Of a stretch of 64,000 nucleotides of DNA, positions 42,226-51,579 are shown piece by piece. The stretch covers positions 1 to 64,000 of the forward strand of contig CAAFUF010000048.1 of the NCBI GenBank assembly GCA_900766135.1. Direction: 5' to 3'. A model generated the notes under the pieces. The model was not told the DNA's origin, did no database searches, and was given only the letters and a program-made list of their open reading frames with translations. Made by a program: the position numbers and the translations under genes. Position 1 is the stretch's first letter; each line of letters begins with the position of its first letter. Source of the stretch: Paenibacillaceae bacterium (GTDB lineage: Bacteria > Bacillota > Bacilli > Paenibacillales > Paenibacillaceae).

Positions 42226-43773
42226 CTACTTTCCGCTGTTCTGGGCGGCTACCCATTGATCGAGCTGTTCCTGCTTGCTGCGGATAATATCCTTGGCACC
42301 TGCGTTGTTCAGGGCTTCCACAAACTTCGGAATCGTCGTGTCGGGATCCAGCACGCCACACATGAGTCCAGGCAAATATTGGTTCACGACGTTGGTAACG
42401 GCGCTCATCTGGGTTTTCACTTCGCTCGGATCAAAGATAAAGCCGAAATACGGAGATTTCTGCGTCTCTTTGTTCTCTTGAAGCTTGAGTTCCACATCGG
42501 ACCAATTGACGCCCTCCAGTTGGTATTGCAGCGACTCGGAGCCCACGATCCCCGTGCTAAGCATGGCCGTATAGCCTACCGTGTTGGCGTCTTTGCCATC
42601 CGGATATTTCACGTGGTGCTCATCCACTTTCACATAATCTTCGCCTTCGATCCCGTAAAGAATCGTATTGATCAGAGCTTCATCGGTGTACAGCAGGTTC
42701 AGGAATTTCACCGCGGCTTCCGGTGCCTTTGTCGTGCTCGACAACATCCAGCTGACCATATTCACGGCCCCGGTTTCAAAATAATAGGGGGCAACCCGTT
42801 TCATTTCGAGATTTTTCCCCGTCTGGGCGCTTAATGCTTTGGCGGCTTCCAATCCGCTGTATCCGCCCATAAAGGAAAAGCCTCGCCCGGAAGCAATCAG
42901 GTCGGAAGCGGTGATTGAAGTCGTAGCCGCATCTTTCTCCAGATACCCTTTATTGAACCAATCTCTCATCATCTTGGCGCCTTCTTTGAACACGTCGGTT
43001 TCGTAGAAATTGCGCACTTTGCCCTCGTCGCCGACGACCACGCCGATTCCGGTCGTGTCCGACAGGAAGTCGACCTGATGCGAGCCTTTCAAGAGCAATA
43101 AAAGCGAGGTATCGCTCGGGTTCACATTAATCGGACCAAACGGTACTGCGTCCGGATGCTTCTGCTTGACCGCTTCGAAGATGGCCGGCAAATCGTTGAC
43201 CGAACGGATATCGTCCGCGGTGAATCCCGCCTCGTTCAGCATGTCCGCATTGTAAACGAAGTTCGTTGGAATCGACATGCCCTTATTGACGGGGATGCCG
43301 TAAATATGACCATTCAATGTAGTCGCTTTCAACATGTCGGGACCGAAATCCTTGTCCAATATGGCGGTCAGTTCCTTCCCGTACTCGGGGAGCAACTCTT
43401 CTAATGGGTAGAGCTGGTTTTTCGAAACGTAGCTGGTAAACTGCCCCAGCGTCGTAAACAAGTCCATCTGCTCTCCGCTCTGCAGCGCCAAATTAACCTT
43501 CTGCGCGTAATCGACCGGGCCATAGACTTTGTAGTCCACCTCTACGCCGATTTTGGGAATCGTGATCGCGTTAATCGCATCCGTGATCCGTTCCAGATTA
43601 TCGGGGATTCGGTTAAAGGATGGCATGGCGAACACGATTTTCTCCACTTTGGCGTCCGAACCCTCTCCTGCATTTGCCTTCGTCTCGCCCGAATCCTTGC
43701 CGCAAGCCGCCAGGATCGAACTGCACAGCATGACGGAAAGCAATAATAGGACCATTCTCTTTTTTCTCATCAT
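42226..43773 (-). CDS. Sugar ABC transporter substrate-binding lipoprotein (LplA type)
   Basis: 515-residue extracellular binding protein. Start is the ATG at 43773 behind GGGGGACA; a frame-matched ATG seven codons earlier would include that site. Signal peptide with lipobox LAAC (C24). The size over 500 residues and the two paired LplB/LplC permeases point to an oligosaccharide or glycan fragment substrate. Under control of the YesM/YesN-type system immediately upstream. Confidence 0.92.
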   Translation of the reverse strand: MMRKKRMVLLLLSVMLCSSILAACGKDSGETKANAGEGSDAKVEKIVFAMPSFNRIPDNLERITDAINAITIPKIGVEVDYKVYGPVDYAQKVNLALQSGEQMDLFTTLGQFTSYVSKNQLYPLEELLPEYGKELTAILDKDFGPDMLKATTLNGHIYGIPVNKGMSIPTNFVYNADMLNEAGFTADDIRSVNDLPAIFEAVKQKHPDAVPFGPINVNPSDTSLLLLLKGSHQVDFLSDTTGIGVVVGDEGKVRNFYETDVFKEGAKMMRDWFNKGYLEKDAATTSITASDLIASGRGFSFMGGYSGLEAAKALSAQTGKNLEMKRVAPYYFETGAVNMVSWMLSSTTKAPEAAVKFLNLLYTDEALINTILYGIEGEDYVKVDEHHVKYPDGKDANTVGYTAMLSTGIVGSESLQYQLEGVNWSDVELKLQENKETQKSPYFGFIFDPSEVKTQMSAVTNVVNQYLPGLMCGVLDPDTTIPKFVEALNNAGAKDIIRSKQEQLDQWVAAQNSGK

Positions 43774-43859
43774 CTTGACTTGTCCCCCATTCATGTGGTT
43801 TCGTATTCAGTTTATCGTTTTGAACGGGGCCCCTCTTTCAATAAACCGAGATCTTCTTT

Positions 43860-43886
43860 CAAAAAAAAGCTCAGTTTCCCTGAGCT
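43860..43886 (-). terminator. Terminator after the YesN-type regulator
   Basis: On the minus strand AGCTCAG-ggaaa-CTGAGCT is followed by seven Ts. It starts three bases after the regulator stop and separates the two-component unit from the ABC operon, which therefore needs its own promoter in 43774-43860. Confidence 0.88.
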
Positions 43887-43888
43887 CT

Positions 43889-45484
43889 TTAATCCTCCGG
43901 CTTATGGCTTGACCGATAGGCGTTTGGCGTCACGCCCGTCAGCTTTTTGAACACCGTAGAGAAATACGAGAGGTTGTCGAACCCGCTCTCCGCGGCTACC
44001 GTCCCAATGCTCACCGGCCGCTCCGCCAGCATCCGCTTAGCCATTTCGATTCGATGGGCATTCAAATATTCGATGATCGACATCCCTGTTTCATTTTTGA
44101 AGGTTTTGGACAAATAGTCCGGCGTCAAGAAGACGCTGGCTGCTACGTCATCCCGGCTGATATCCCAGTGATAATTCTCATGAATAAACCGTTTCGCCCG
44201 CTCAACCACGCTTTCGGACTGTAACGTTTCCTTCAGCGTTTCGATCGCTTTTTCCGTCATCAGGTGCGCCCATTTCATGAAATCGAACACGCTATGGTCG
44301 GACCTCTGAAGCAGACGTTTGGCGACGTCGTCCGCGAACAACTGGTGGGCCTGAATATTGTTCTGGGCCAGAAACGCATAGACGACTTGAAGGAAATCCT
44401 CACGGACGGAATGCAGCGTGGCTGCGTCCAGCATGTTTTGCGCGGCAAGCCGCTCCAGCGTTTGCTTTAAGCGCTTGACGATCTGCATTTTGTCCTTCTG
44501 GGCGAAGAGCAGGGTATACAGTCGGGTATCCAGGGAGAACGGCTCCGCCGTGTTATATTGGAACCGGTCGTTTTGAAAGTGAACATTCCCCCTGAAGATC
44601 AGATTCGATGCGTCCATCTGTTCCAGCGTCGCTTTGCACTGGGCCAATTGCGATATCTCGATTTCCTCGCTGATGTAGCAGGTAGCCGTGCATTTGAAAT
44701 ACTGCCTGCACAACCGGACAAGCCGTTCGCCGCTGGCTTTCAACTTTCTCGGTTCGGTCCCGCCGTCCAGGATGATCGCATGATAAATCTGATTATCCTG
44801 TTTATAGGGGATCACGCGGTCGGGATTGGGGTGATCGAACAGGATTTCCGAACCGAGATTGGACAAGGCGTAGTGGAACACACTGGCGTTCCATCGTTCA
44901 TCGATATCGGAGGCCGCTACGCTGACCAGAACGAGGTTGAATTTTTGTTCCGCAGAGAAAGACAAATCCCTCTTTTGAATTTCCCTCCGGATCAAGTCCT
45001 CCCTCGTAGAGAGCGTGGAGGTCAAGACGTCGCTCCAGAAGCTCTTTTCCACCAAATCCTTGTTTCGTAACCAGGCTAACCCGTGCCTGCTGTATTCGCC
45101 TAGCTTTCTTCGCCGCTTCAGCGCCTCAAGCGAACGGAGCAGCGCTTCATCCAGCTTTCGCTCGTCAAGGGGTTTGATCAGGTAGGAATCCGCGTTATAG
45201 GTCAAGGCGGTCGAAGCGAAATCGAAACTCTCGTGGCAGGTAAAAAAAATAAACGCGCAATCGCAGCCTTGCTCACGCACCCATTGAATCATTTCAAGGC
45301 CCGTCCCCCGGGGCATTTCGATATCGCAAATGATCAGGTCGGGGGGACCCGCTTCGAAACAAAACTTGGCCTCCATAATGTTATGGGCTTCCATCACGTG
45401 CGAGAAGCCGTAATCGTTCCAACGAACGATATCCCGGAGTACCTCGACGGTAGGCACGTCATCATCGATAAGTAAGCAGCGCAT
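43889..45484 (-). CDS. AraC-type response regulator (YesN-like)
   Basis: 531 residues. The receiver domain (1-125) has the acidic pocket D7-D9 and phosphoacceptor D54 (LIICDIEMPRGTG); a middle helical region follows, then a C-terminal AraC pair of helix-turn-helix motifs (about 430-528: DDVAASVFLTPDYLSKTFK, GFDNLSYFSTVFKKLTGVTP). Such regulators activate the neighbouring sugar ABC operon when the cognate kinase senses the binding protein with its sugar. It begins 12 bases after the kinase stop. Confidence 0.93.
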   Translation of the reverse strand: MRCLLIDDDVPTVEVLRDIVRWNDYGFSHVMEAHNIMEAKFCFEAGPPDLIICDIEMPRGTGLEMIQWVREQGCDCAFIFFTCHESFDFASTALTYNADSYLIKPLDERKLDEALLRSLEALKRRRKLGEYSRHGLAWLRNKDLVEKSFWSDVLTSTLSTREDLIRREIQKRDLSFSAEQKFNLVLVSVAASDIDERWNASVFHYALSNLGSEILFDHPNPDRVIPYKQDNQIYHAIILDGGTEPRKLKASGERLVRLCRQYFKCTATCYISEEIEISQLAQCKATLEQMDASNLIFRGNVHFQNDRFQYNTAEPFSLDTRLYTLLFAQKDKMQIVKRLKQTLERLAAQNMLDAATLHSVREDFLQVVYAFLAQNNIQAHQLFADDVAKRLLQRSDHSVFDFMKWAHLMTEKAIETLKETLQSESVVERAKRFIHENYHWDISRDDVAASVFLTPDYLSKTFKNETGMSIIEYLNAHRIEMAKRMLAERPVSIGTVAAESGFDNLSYFSTVFKKLTGVTPNAYRSSHKPED

Positions 45485-45496
45485 GGTTTCACCCCT

Positions 45497-47221
45497 CTAT
45501 GAAGTCATTTCCTCGTCGCCTTCCAGCGGGATGAGGATCTCGACCCTGGCCCCCAGCGGCTCGGCATTGGATAGTTTTAACAGGTCTTCGCGTTTATACA
45601 ACAATTGGAGCGTTCGTCGGATATTGGAGATCCCGACTTGCCCGCTCGCTTCGGACGGCTCCAGGCGTGTATGCCCTGCGGCTTGCAGCACGTTTGGTGG
45701 AAACCCCAAGCCGTTATCCTCGATCGAGATGTGTAGGAATGGCTTGCCCTCGACAGGTATCAGGCCCGTGCGGATAAAGATCGATAACATTTCACCGTAA
45801 GTTAAAGCGTGCTTGAAGATGTTTTCGACAAAGGTTTGGATTAAAAATTGAGGGATGGGGATTCGTGCCGTGGCTGCATCAATCTCCGTCATGCAGAAAA
45901 TTTGGTCCGGGTTGCGAATCTCCTGCATGCGCACGTAATTGTCCACATGTTTCATCTCTTCCTCAAGCGGTACAAGGACAAGTCCGCCCTTAAACATATA
46001 TCGTAAATGCTGAGACAGCAGTTGAATCAACATTCGGATTTCTTCGTTTTTGTTTTGGTACGTCAAACTGTTGATCGTAGAGATCGCGTTCAGAAAAAAA
46101 TGAGGTCTGATCTGCATTTGCAGGTATTTGAGCTCGGTACGGCTCCGCTCGATTTTTTCCTCGTACGTATGGATTTTCAGATCGGTAATTTCACGGACCA
46201 TGGAATCAAACGAATGAAACAGCTTCATGAATTCGATGGAAAAATGCCCGGAAGGTTCTGGAAAGCGGGTCCTTCCTTTTTCGACGTCTTTCGCCGCCTT
46301 GACCAACTCCAGAACCGGCTGCAAAATATCTCTGGCCAAAAACCTTAACACCAGCGGAATCGTCACGACCGAAATCGCGGCAAGGGAAATGATAATCCAT
46401 TGAATCAGCTTGAGTCCCGAAAAGACGCTCTGTTTGGCCATCATGTGGGTGATTTCGCCGAATTCAGCGATGGGTTCCGAAATAAACAGGTGGCTCTTCC
46501 TAAAATGGTCTCTCATCTCCTGCAACGTCGACGAGGGTTCCAACTGCTCCCCATCCGTCGAAGCCAGCACGCCTCCATCCCGGGCGATAAGGAGGGTGGG
46601 GCCAAGTTCTCGCCCTTCTCCGCTAGCGACGGCCAGTAAGGAATCGGCTTTGACAAACGTGCCGAAGCTGACTTTCTCATAAGTGATATACCGAAACAAA
46701 TAATGGGCTCCCTGAACCTCGAAATCGGTCCATTCGTCTATTTTCCGGGATGGATCGGGAAGAAATTCGTGCTGCTGCAAAAAGTCGACCAGATCCAATT
46801 TGTCTTCAGTTCGGGTTCGGTTTCCGAACTGAACGAGCGTTGCCCCATCTCCCGGCAGTTTAATGAATACCCCGTCGCTTGCGTCATTGTTTGACGTTTT
46901 GGCTTTTTGGGCGTCCAGCAACTGGATTTCTCTGAAATAGCGGTCGCTCTCGTTTAGGCGCTCATACCCTGTCGCGGCATCGACTTCGTTCTCGAACACC
47001 TCAGTCAGGTCTTTAGCGTACAGGTTCAGCTTGCTGTGAATGTTCTCCACGTAAATTCCCAGCGTATTGCGCGAATTGCTCACCGATTGGGTACGAACCA
47101 CTTCCAGCGAATAAATGTTGCTGATCAGCAACACCGAAAACAAAATCGCCAGGATAATCGTGAATTGAACGAAAAATCTGAATACGATGCTCTTTCTAGT
47201 AAATAATCCTCCGGCTTTCAT
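45497..47221 (-). CDS. Sensor histidine kinase (YesM-like)
   Basis: 574 residues. Two membrane helices (about 14-36 and 275-298) flank an extracellular sensor (dCACHE-like), followed by HAMP, the His_kinase box QMQIRPHFFLNAIST with the phosphorylated His (around residue 370) and an HATPase domain (VENIFKHAL, DNGLGFP, GQVGISNIRRTL). ATG at 47221 with GGAAGAGGA; the longer open frame upstream has no site. Pairs with the response regulator. Confidence 0.92.
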   Translation of the reverse strand: MKAGGLFTRKSIVFRFFVQFTIILAILFSVLLISNIYSLEVVRTQSVSNSRNTLGIYVENIHSKLNLYAKDLTEVFENEVDAATGYERLNESDRYFREIQLLDAQKAKTSNNDASDGVFIKLPGDGATLVQFGNRTRTEDKLDLVDFLQQHEFLPDPSRKIDEWTDFEVQGAHYLFRYITYEKVSFGTFVKADSLLAVASGEGRELGPTLLIARDGGVLASTDGEQLEPSSTLQEMRDHFRKSHLFISEPIAEFGEITHMMAKQSVFSGLKLIQWIIISLAAISVVTIPLVLRFLARDILQPVLELVKAAKDVEKGRTRFPEPSGHFSIEFMKLFHSFDSMVREITDLKIHTYEEKIERSRTELKYLQMQIRPHFFLNAISTINSLTYQNKNEEIRMLIQLLSQHLRYMFKGGLVLVPLEEEMKHVDNYVRMQEIRNPDQIFCMTEIDAATARIPIPQFLIQTFVENIFKHALTYGEMLSIFIRTGLIPVEGKPFLHISIEDNGLGFPPNVLQAAGHTRLEPSEASGQVGISNIRRTLQLLYKREDLLKLSNAEPLGARVEILIPLEGDEEMTS

Positions 47222-47341
47222 CAAGCATCCTCTTCCTTTATCTGGGCAATGGTTCGGTATAAGGGATGCCCCCGAACGGGAGCAGGCGGGCAAAAACATG
47301 CCGATGCTCTCTTCAGGGGCAGATGAGGGCAGGAGACGATC

Positions 47342-48151
47342 TCAGTTGACCGATTGGGAATGAGCGAGAGCCCACTCTATGGCTGGACCGATATGCTCAT
47401 TCCAGAAATTCCAGTCGTGCGTTCCTGCGCATTCCTTATATTGATGGGGGATTTCCTCTTGACTTAAATAATCGTGGAACCGCCGGTTTACGTCAAGCAA
47501 AAAGTCTTCGCTGCCGCATGCCATGTAAATTCCAGGAAAATGCGCGCCTTGCTCCTTCAATCTCATGGCCAGCGCTTCCGGATCTTTGTCGCTTCCAAGG
47601 ATCTGGTTTAAATCGCCAAAGACGCGTGTGTAGTAATTATAATCGGCGATGGCATCTTGATAACCCGGAGCCAACCCGGCGATCGTGTAGGGAATCAGCG
47701 CCGATGAAAGTGCAATTATCCCGCCAAACCGGTCGGCATACTTCAGGCCGTTCCGAATCGCTCCATAACCGCCCATGGAAAGTCCGCCGATGAACGTATC
47801 CTTCCGGTCTGCGGATAACGGGAACATCGAGCGGGTGAACTGAAGGAGTTCCCTGCCGAGAAATTCCCCGTAAAGCTGGCCTTTGTCCTCATCGTCAAGG
47901 TAGAAGTGATTCTCGCCCGATGGCATGAAAACGGCGATTTTGTATTTATCGGACAATTCCCGAATTCGGGAGAAATGAATCCAATCCGTATGATTGCCGG
48001 AATATCCGTGCAAGAGATACAACGCCTTTAAAGGCTTGATTTCCTCGGCAGGCTGGCCCGGAATCGGCGGGGCGTCCAAGGGAATCAATGCGCTGAGCGC
48101 GACTTCCCTTCTCATGGATTGCGAGAAAAATTGGATCTGTAACAAGGCCAC
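47342..48151 (-). CDS. Esterase D/acetylxylan-esterase-like alpha/beta-hydrolase
   Basis: 269 residues, esterase family PF00756 type (tributyrin esterase/FrmB-like). Nucleophile elbow GGLSMGG with S125, LYLLHGYSGN oxyanion segment, and catalytic His near the C-terminus (GTHDWNFW). GTG start at 48151 behind AAAGGAGG. It lies 28 bases after sucrose phosphorylase and is the last gene of that run; it may deacylate the sugar substrate. Confidence 0.85.
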   Translation of the reverse strand: MALLQIQFFSQSMRREVALSALIPLDAPPIPGQPAEEIKPLKALYLLHGYSGNHTDWIHFSRIRELSDKYKIAVFMPSGENHFYLDDEDKGQLYGEFLGRELLQFTRSMFPLSADRKDTFIGGLSMGGYGAIRNGLKYADRFGGIIALSSALIPYTIAGLAPGYQDAIADYNYYTRVFGDLNQILGSDKDPEALAMRLKEQGAHFPGIYMACGSEDFLLDVNRRFHDYLSQEEIPHQYKECAGTHDWNFWNEHIGPAIEWALAHSQSVN

Positions 48152-48179
48152 GTTATAGTTCCTCCTTTTGTTGGCGATA

Positions 48180-49643
48180 TCAAATTTGATAATCGGTCAA
48201 ACGGCCGTGTTCATCGACATATTGGATCACCGATTTATTCGCATTTAAATCTACGACAAGCAGACAGCTTTTGTCCTCCCGGCTCCAACGCAATCGAATC
48301 TCGTTCTCCGGCGATTCCAGCACGCGAAACTCTCCGTTAAAAGCCGGGTAGGTATTGCGGAAACGAATCAGCTTCAACAGCCTTTGCACGACTTCCTTCT
48401 CCAATGCCAGGTCCATTTCCTCTATCGTGTAATTATGCCGGTTGATCTCCCGGCCTTCCCCCGTCTCCCTCACGCGGTCCATATCGTTGGCACCCGCAAA
48501 CAATCCCGTATAGTAGACCTGCGGAATCCCGGGGGTGAAGAATTGAATCGCTCTTGCGGCCAGATAGGCGTCATCATTTTCCCCCAGCGCGCTATAGTAG
48601 GTACAGCGGATTTGGTGAACGTCGAAGCCGTCCTCCGCCTTATGCTCGTCGGACAGGATCAGGCTGAGGTTCGCTCCTCGTTGCACGCAGACCTCAACCA
48701 GCTCCCGGGCCGATCCGGTGTCGATGAGATCGTCCAGATCCGGCTTGACGGGAATGCCGTCATGGCAATCCAGCATGGTAAATTGCTTGTGCGGCCGAAT
48801 GCTCAAATAACGGGCAAGCTCCGTAGCATTCTTCGTAAGGAGCGCTTCGAGAATCCGGTAAGGCAAGATGAAGTCATAAATCCAGAAGCCGCGTTCCGCC
48901 AGTTTGAATTGCGTCGAGTAATGCGCATGAACTTCCGGCAGCAGTTCGATGTCGAGCGAATCTGCCAAGGTCTTGATTTCGTCCAGAAACTCATAGATTT
49001 CCGGCTCTACGAAGAAACAGCTGGTTCCCAGCTTTTTAATGACGTATCCGACCGCGTCCAGCCTTACGATTTTGACGTTCTGCCGCTTGAAATTCTCAAA
49101 GAACTCGCGCAATAGCTGCCGCGTCTTAGGCGAACGGACGTCGAGATCGATTTGCTCCGACGGGTCCGTCTTGCCGAACGTCGTCCATACCCGTTCTTCT
49201 TTGCCGCCGGCTTCATAGGTCGAATACGGCAAAGGGCGGCGTAGAAACATTTTGTCGATGTCCTCCTGAACCGGCTCCCCATTCTCCCACACTTTATCGA
49301 GCGTAAGGAACAAAGCCGCATGCTCGGACGACCGGCCCTTAGCTAAGAAATCCTGAAAATAAGGCGATTGCCGGGAAATGTGATTCACCATCAAATCGAC
49401 CAATACATCGAAATGTTCACCGATCGCCCGGATGTCCTCCCAAGTTCCAAAGCTTGGATCGATCTCCAGATACGTGAGCGGCGCAAAACCGCGGTCTCCG
49501 GACGATGGGAAAGGGGGCAGAATATGAACGCCGCCCGCAAAGATATCCGAGAAATGCTTTGACAGCATTTCGTGCAGCCTCTTCAAGTCCCCGCCCATGG
49601 AATCGGGATACGTGATCAATTGAACTTTATTTTTCAGCGGCAT
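48180..49643 (-). CDS. gtfA: Sucrose phosphorylase (GH13_18)
   Basis: 487 residues. It converts sucrose and phosphate to glucose-1-phosphate and fructose in the cytoplasm. GH13 motifs: LMVNHIS, nucleophile D196 in KIVRLDAVGYVIKK, acid/base E237 in LLPEVHAHYS, and LDCHDGIPVKPDL. The order GTSCFF after the nucleophile is typical of this subfamily. Downstream of fructokinase and esterase-type genes and near an ABC system, it completes sucrose use. The alternative, glucosylglycerate phosphorylase, cannot be excluded by eye. Confidence 0.87.
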   Translation of the reverse strand: MPLKNKVQLITYPDSMGGDLKRLHEMLSKHFSDIFAGGVHILPPFPSSGDRGFAPLTYLEIDPSFGTWEDIRAIGEHFDVLVDLMVNHISRQSPYFQDFLAKGRSSEHAALFLTLDKVWENGEPVQEDIDKMFLRRPLPYSTYEAGGKEERVWTTFGKTDPSEQIDLDVRSPKTRQLLREFFENFKRQNVKIVRLDAVGYVIKKLGTSCFFVEPEIYEFLDEIKTLADSLDIELLPEVHAHYSTQFKLAERGFWIYDFILPYRILEALLTKNATELARYLSIRPHKQFTMLDCHDGIPVKPDLDDLIDTGSARELVEVCVQRGANLSLILSDEHKAEDGFDVHQIRCTYYSALGENDDAYLAARAIQFFTPGIPQVYYTGLFAGANDMDRVRETGEGREINRHNYTIEEMDLALEKEVVQRLLKLIRFRNTYPAFNGEFRVLESPENEIRLRWSREDKSCLLVVDLNANKSVIQYVDEHGRLTDYQI

Positions 49644-49655
49644 GCTTATATCCTC

Positions 49656-50612
49656 CTATAATCCAAACTGTGCTTGAATGGACTCGAGCTTCGGCAAATT
49701 CACCACGGCGCCTAGATGCTTCAACTTGTAGGCGCTCACGGCAAATCCCAGATTCAACGACTCCCTGACGGTATAACCTTGGAGCAGGGCCGCATAAAAT
49801 CCGGACCAGAAAGCATCCCCGGCTCCCGTCGTATCCACTACCTCGGTCGCCAATGTCGGGAAGCTGACGGTCTCGTTCCCGTTGGACACGATCGCCCCTT
49901 GTTTCCCCAACGTCATGATGACCAGCTTGGCTCCCAGACTAAGAAATCGGTCGATCTGCTTAAACGGATCGTCTTTCCCGAACAACCGCTCCGCATCGTC
50001 TTCTGAAGGCTTGACGATATCCACTTTGGGGATGATCGATTTCACGTACTCCACGCCGTCTTCGCCAGACTGCCAGATCATCCGATGATAATTGGGGTCG
50101 AAACCGATCAACAGACCGCGTATTCTAGCCTCCTCAACCACTCTCTCGATCACATGCCGGGACGGCTCCCGAGAAATCGGCCAACACGAGAAGTGTACCG
50201 CTTTGGATTGCTCCAGGGCGTTCTCCAGCTTCGACTCAAAGCTCAGTCGATAGTCGGCATCCCGATAGAAAATCGGGATCGGCGAAGCCTGACTCTTCGT
50301 CAGTACGACCAGGCTCGTCGCCGCATCTACCCGTTGAATTCCGTCCGTGTCCATGCCGGCGTCTTCCAAACGCTTGATTAAATACGTGCCCAGCCCGTCT
50401 CTCCCGACGGTAGAGACAATCCGGGAGCGTATCCCGAGCTTATTGGCATTTATCGCTATATTCGAGGGCGATCCGCCGGAAAAACGGGTATATCCGTCGT
50501 CCCGCGACTCCTCACCGTATTCATTGGCTATCATGTCCACGAGCAGCTCGCCGATCGTCAGGAGATCATTCGACTTCGCTTCAAACGAAAATCTATCATC
50601 AAGTTGTATCAT
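49656..50612 (-). CDS. PfkB family carbohydrate kinase (fructokinase)
   Basis: 318 residues of the ribokinase/PfkB family: GELLVDMIANEYG near the N-terminus, signature 1 region GGSPSNIAINANKLG, and signature 2 DTTGAGDAFWSGFYAALLQG with the catalytic Asp. Placed directly before sucrose phosphorylase, it most likely phosphorylates the fructose released. ATG at 50612 with GGGGGAA; the long open frame before it is not coding. Confidence 0.9.
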   Translation of the reverse strand: MIQLDDRFSFEAKSNDLLTIGELLVDMIANEYGEESRDDGYTRFSGGSPSNIAINANKLGIRSRIVSTVGRDGLGTYLIKRLEDAGMDTDGIQRVDAATSLVVLTKSQASPIPIFYRDADYRLSFESKLENALEQSKAVHFSCWPISREPSRHVIERVVEEARIRGLLIGFDPNYHRMIWQSGEDGVEYVKSIIPKVDIVKPSEDDAERLFGKDDPFKQIDRFLSLGAKLVIMTLGKQGAIVSNGNETVSFPTLATEVVDTTGAGDAFWSGFYAALLQGYTVRESLNLGFAVSAYKLKHLGAVVNLPKLESIQAQFGL

Positions 50613-50637
50613 TCTTGTTCCCCCTTGAGTCCTATGG

Positions 50638-51576
50638 TCAACGCCGGAAAGCCCTTGCCAATGCACTGAAGTATCCATCTTTGGCACGCCGGCTGATCTC
50701 CGCGTCGGGTACCGTATGCTCAAAACCATGGTAGCCTCCCGGATACAGCTGGAATTCCACGTCGACACCATCTTGTGCAAGCCGTGTAACGTAATCGATC
50801 GTTTCGTCCCGGAACGGGTCCAGTTGGCCCACGCAAGTATAAGTTGGAGGCAGACCGGCCAGGCTTTGCGCTCGGCTCGGCGCGGCATAGGGAGATATTT
50901 CCCCGTTCGCCTGCTCGCCCAGATACATTTTCCAAGCGGCCAGGTTATTGGCTCGGTTCCACACGCCCGGATGGGTAATTTCATGGCTGGATGGGGTCAC
51001 GTTACGATCATCGATCATCGGATAAAGCGGCATTTGAAAACAGATCGCAGGACCTTTGCGGTCGCGCGCAAGAAGCGCTAAGGCCGCCGTCATTCCTCCT
51101 CCGGCGCTTGGCCCGCCGATGGCGATCCGCTGAACATCGATGCCAAGCTCGGCCGCATTCTCGGCAACCCAGACTAACGCCGCATAGCCATCCTCTATTC
51201 CCGCCGGGAACGGGTGCTCTGGAGCCAGACGGTAATCCGGCGATAAGACGACGCAGCCTGCGGCTTCCACAAAGCTTTGACAGATCCCGTCATCCACGCC
51301 GGGGTCGCCAAGCACATAACCCCCGCCGTGCAGCCACAGCAATGCCGGGAGGGCTTCCCCGTCTTGATCCGCCGGCTCGTATACCCGCAATAACATGGAC
51401 TGCCTGTCCGCACCTGGAATTTGACGATCCGTGATCCGCACCCGTTGGGATCGAGGCGCATGGATGGGAGGAATCATCCGGGCTTTCGCCAAGTCTTCAG
51501 GCAAATGAAACGGCGGATTCAACGTTAAGCCCTGTTTCAACTCCGGAGCAACTCTACTTATAAAGTTCATGTTCAT
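50638..51576 (-). CDS. Alpha/beta-hydrolase of the hormone-sensitive-lipase family
   Basis: 312 residues with the HSL oxyanion motif HGGGY (83-87) and nucleophile S157 in GGPSAGG (GDSAGG is more usual), and a C-terminal DPFRDE / GGYHGFEH for Asp and His. It acts on short acyl esters, perhaps acylated sugars. It begins 4 bases after the serine hydrolase stop, in the same operon as the kinase. Confidence 0.87.
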   Translation of the reverse strand: MNMNFISRVAPELKQGLTLNPPFHLPEDLAKARMIPPIHAPRSQRVRITDRQIPGADRQSMLLRVYEPADQDGEALPALLWLHGGGYVLGDPGVDDGICQSFVEAAGCVVLSPDYRLAPEHPFPAGIEDGYAALVWVAENAAELGIDVQRIAIGGPSAGGGMTAALALLARDRKGPAICFQMPLYPMIDDRNVTPSSHEITHPGVWNRANNLAAWKMYLGEQANGEISPYAAPSRAQSLAGLPPTYTCVGQLDPFRDETIDYVTRLAQDGVDVEFQLYPGGYHGFEHTVPDAEISRRAKDGYFSALARAFRR

Positions 51577-51579
51577 CTC

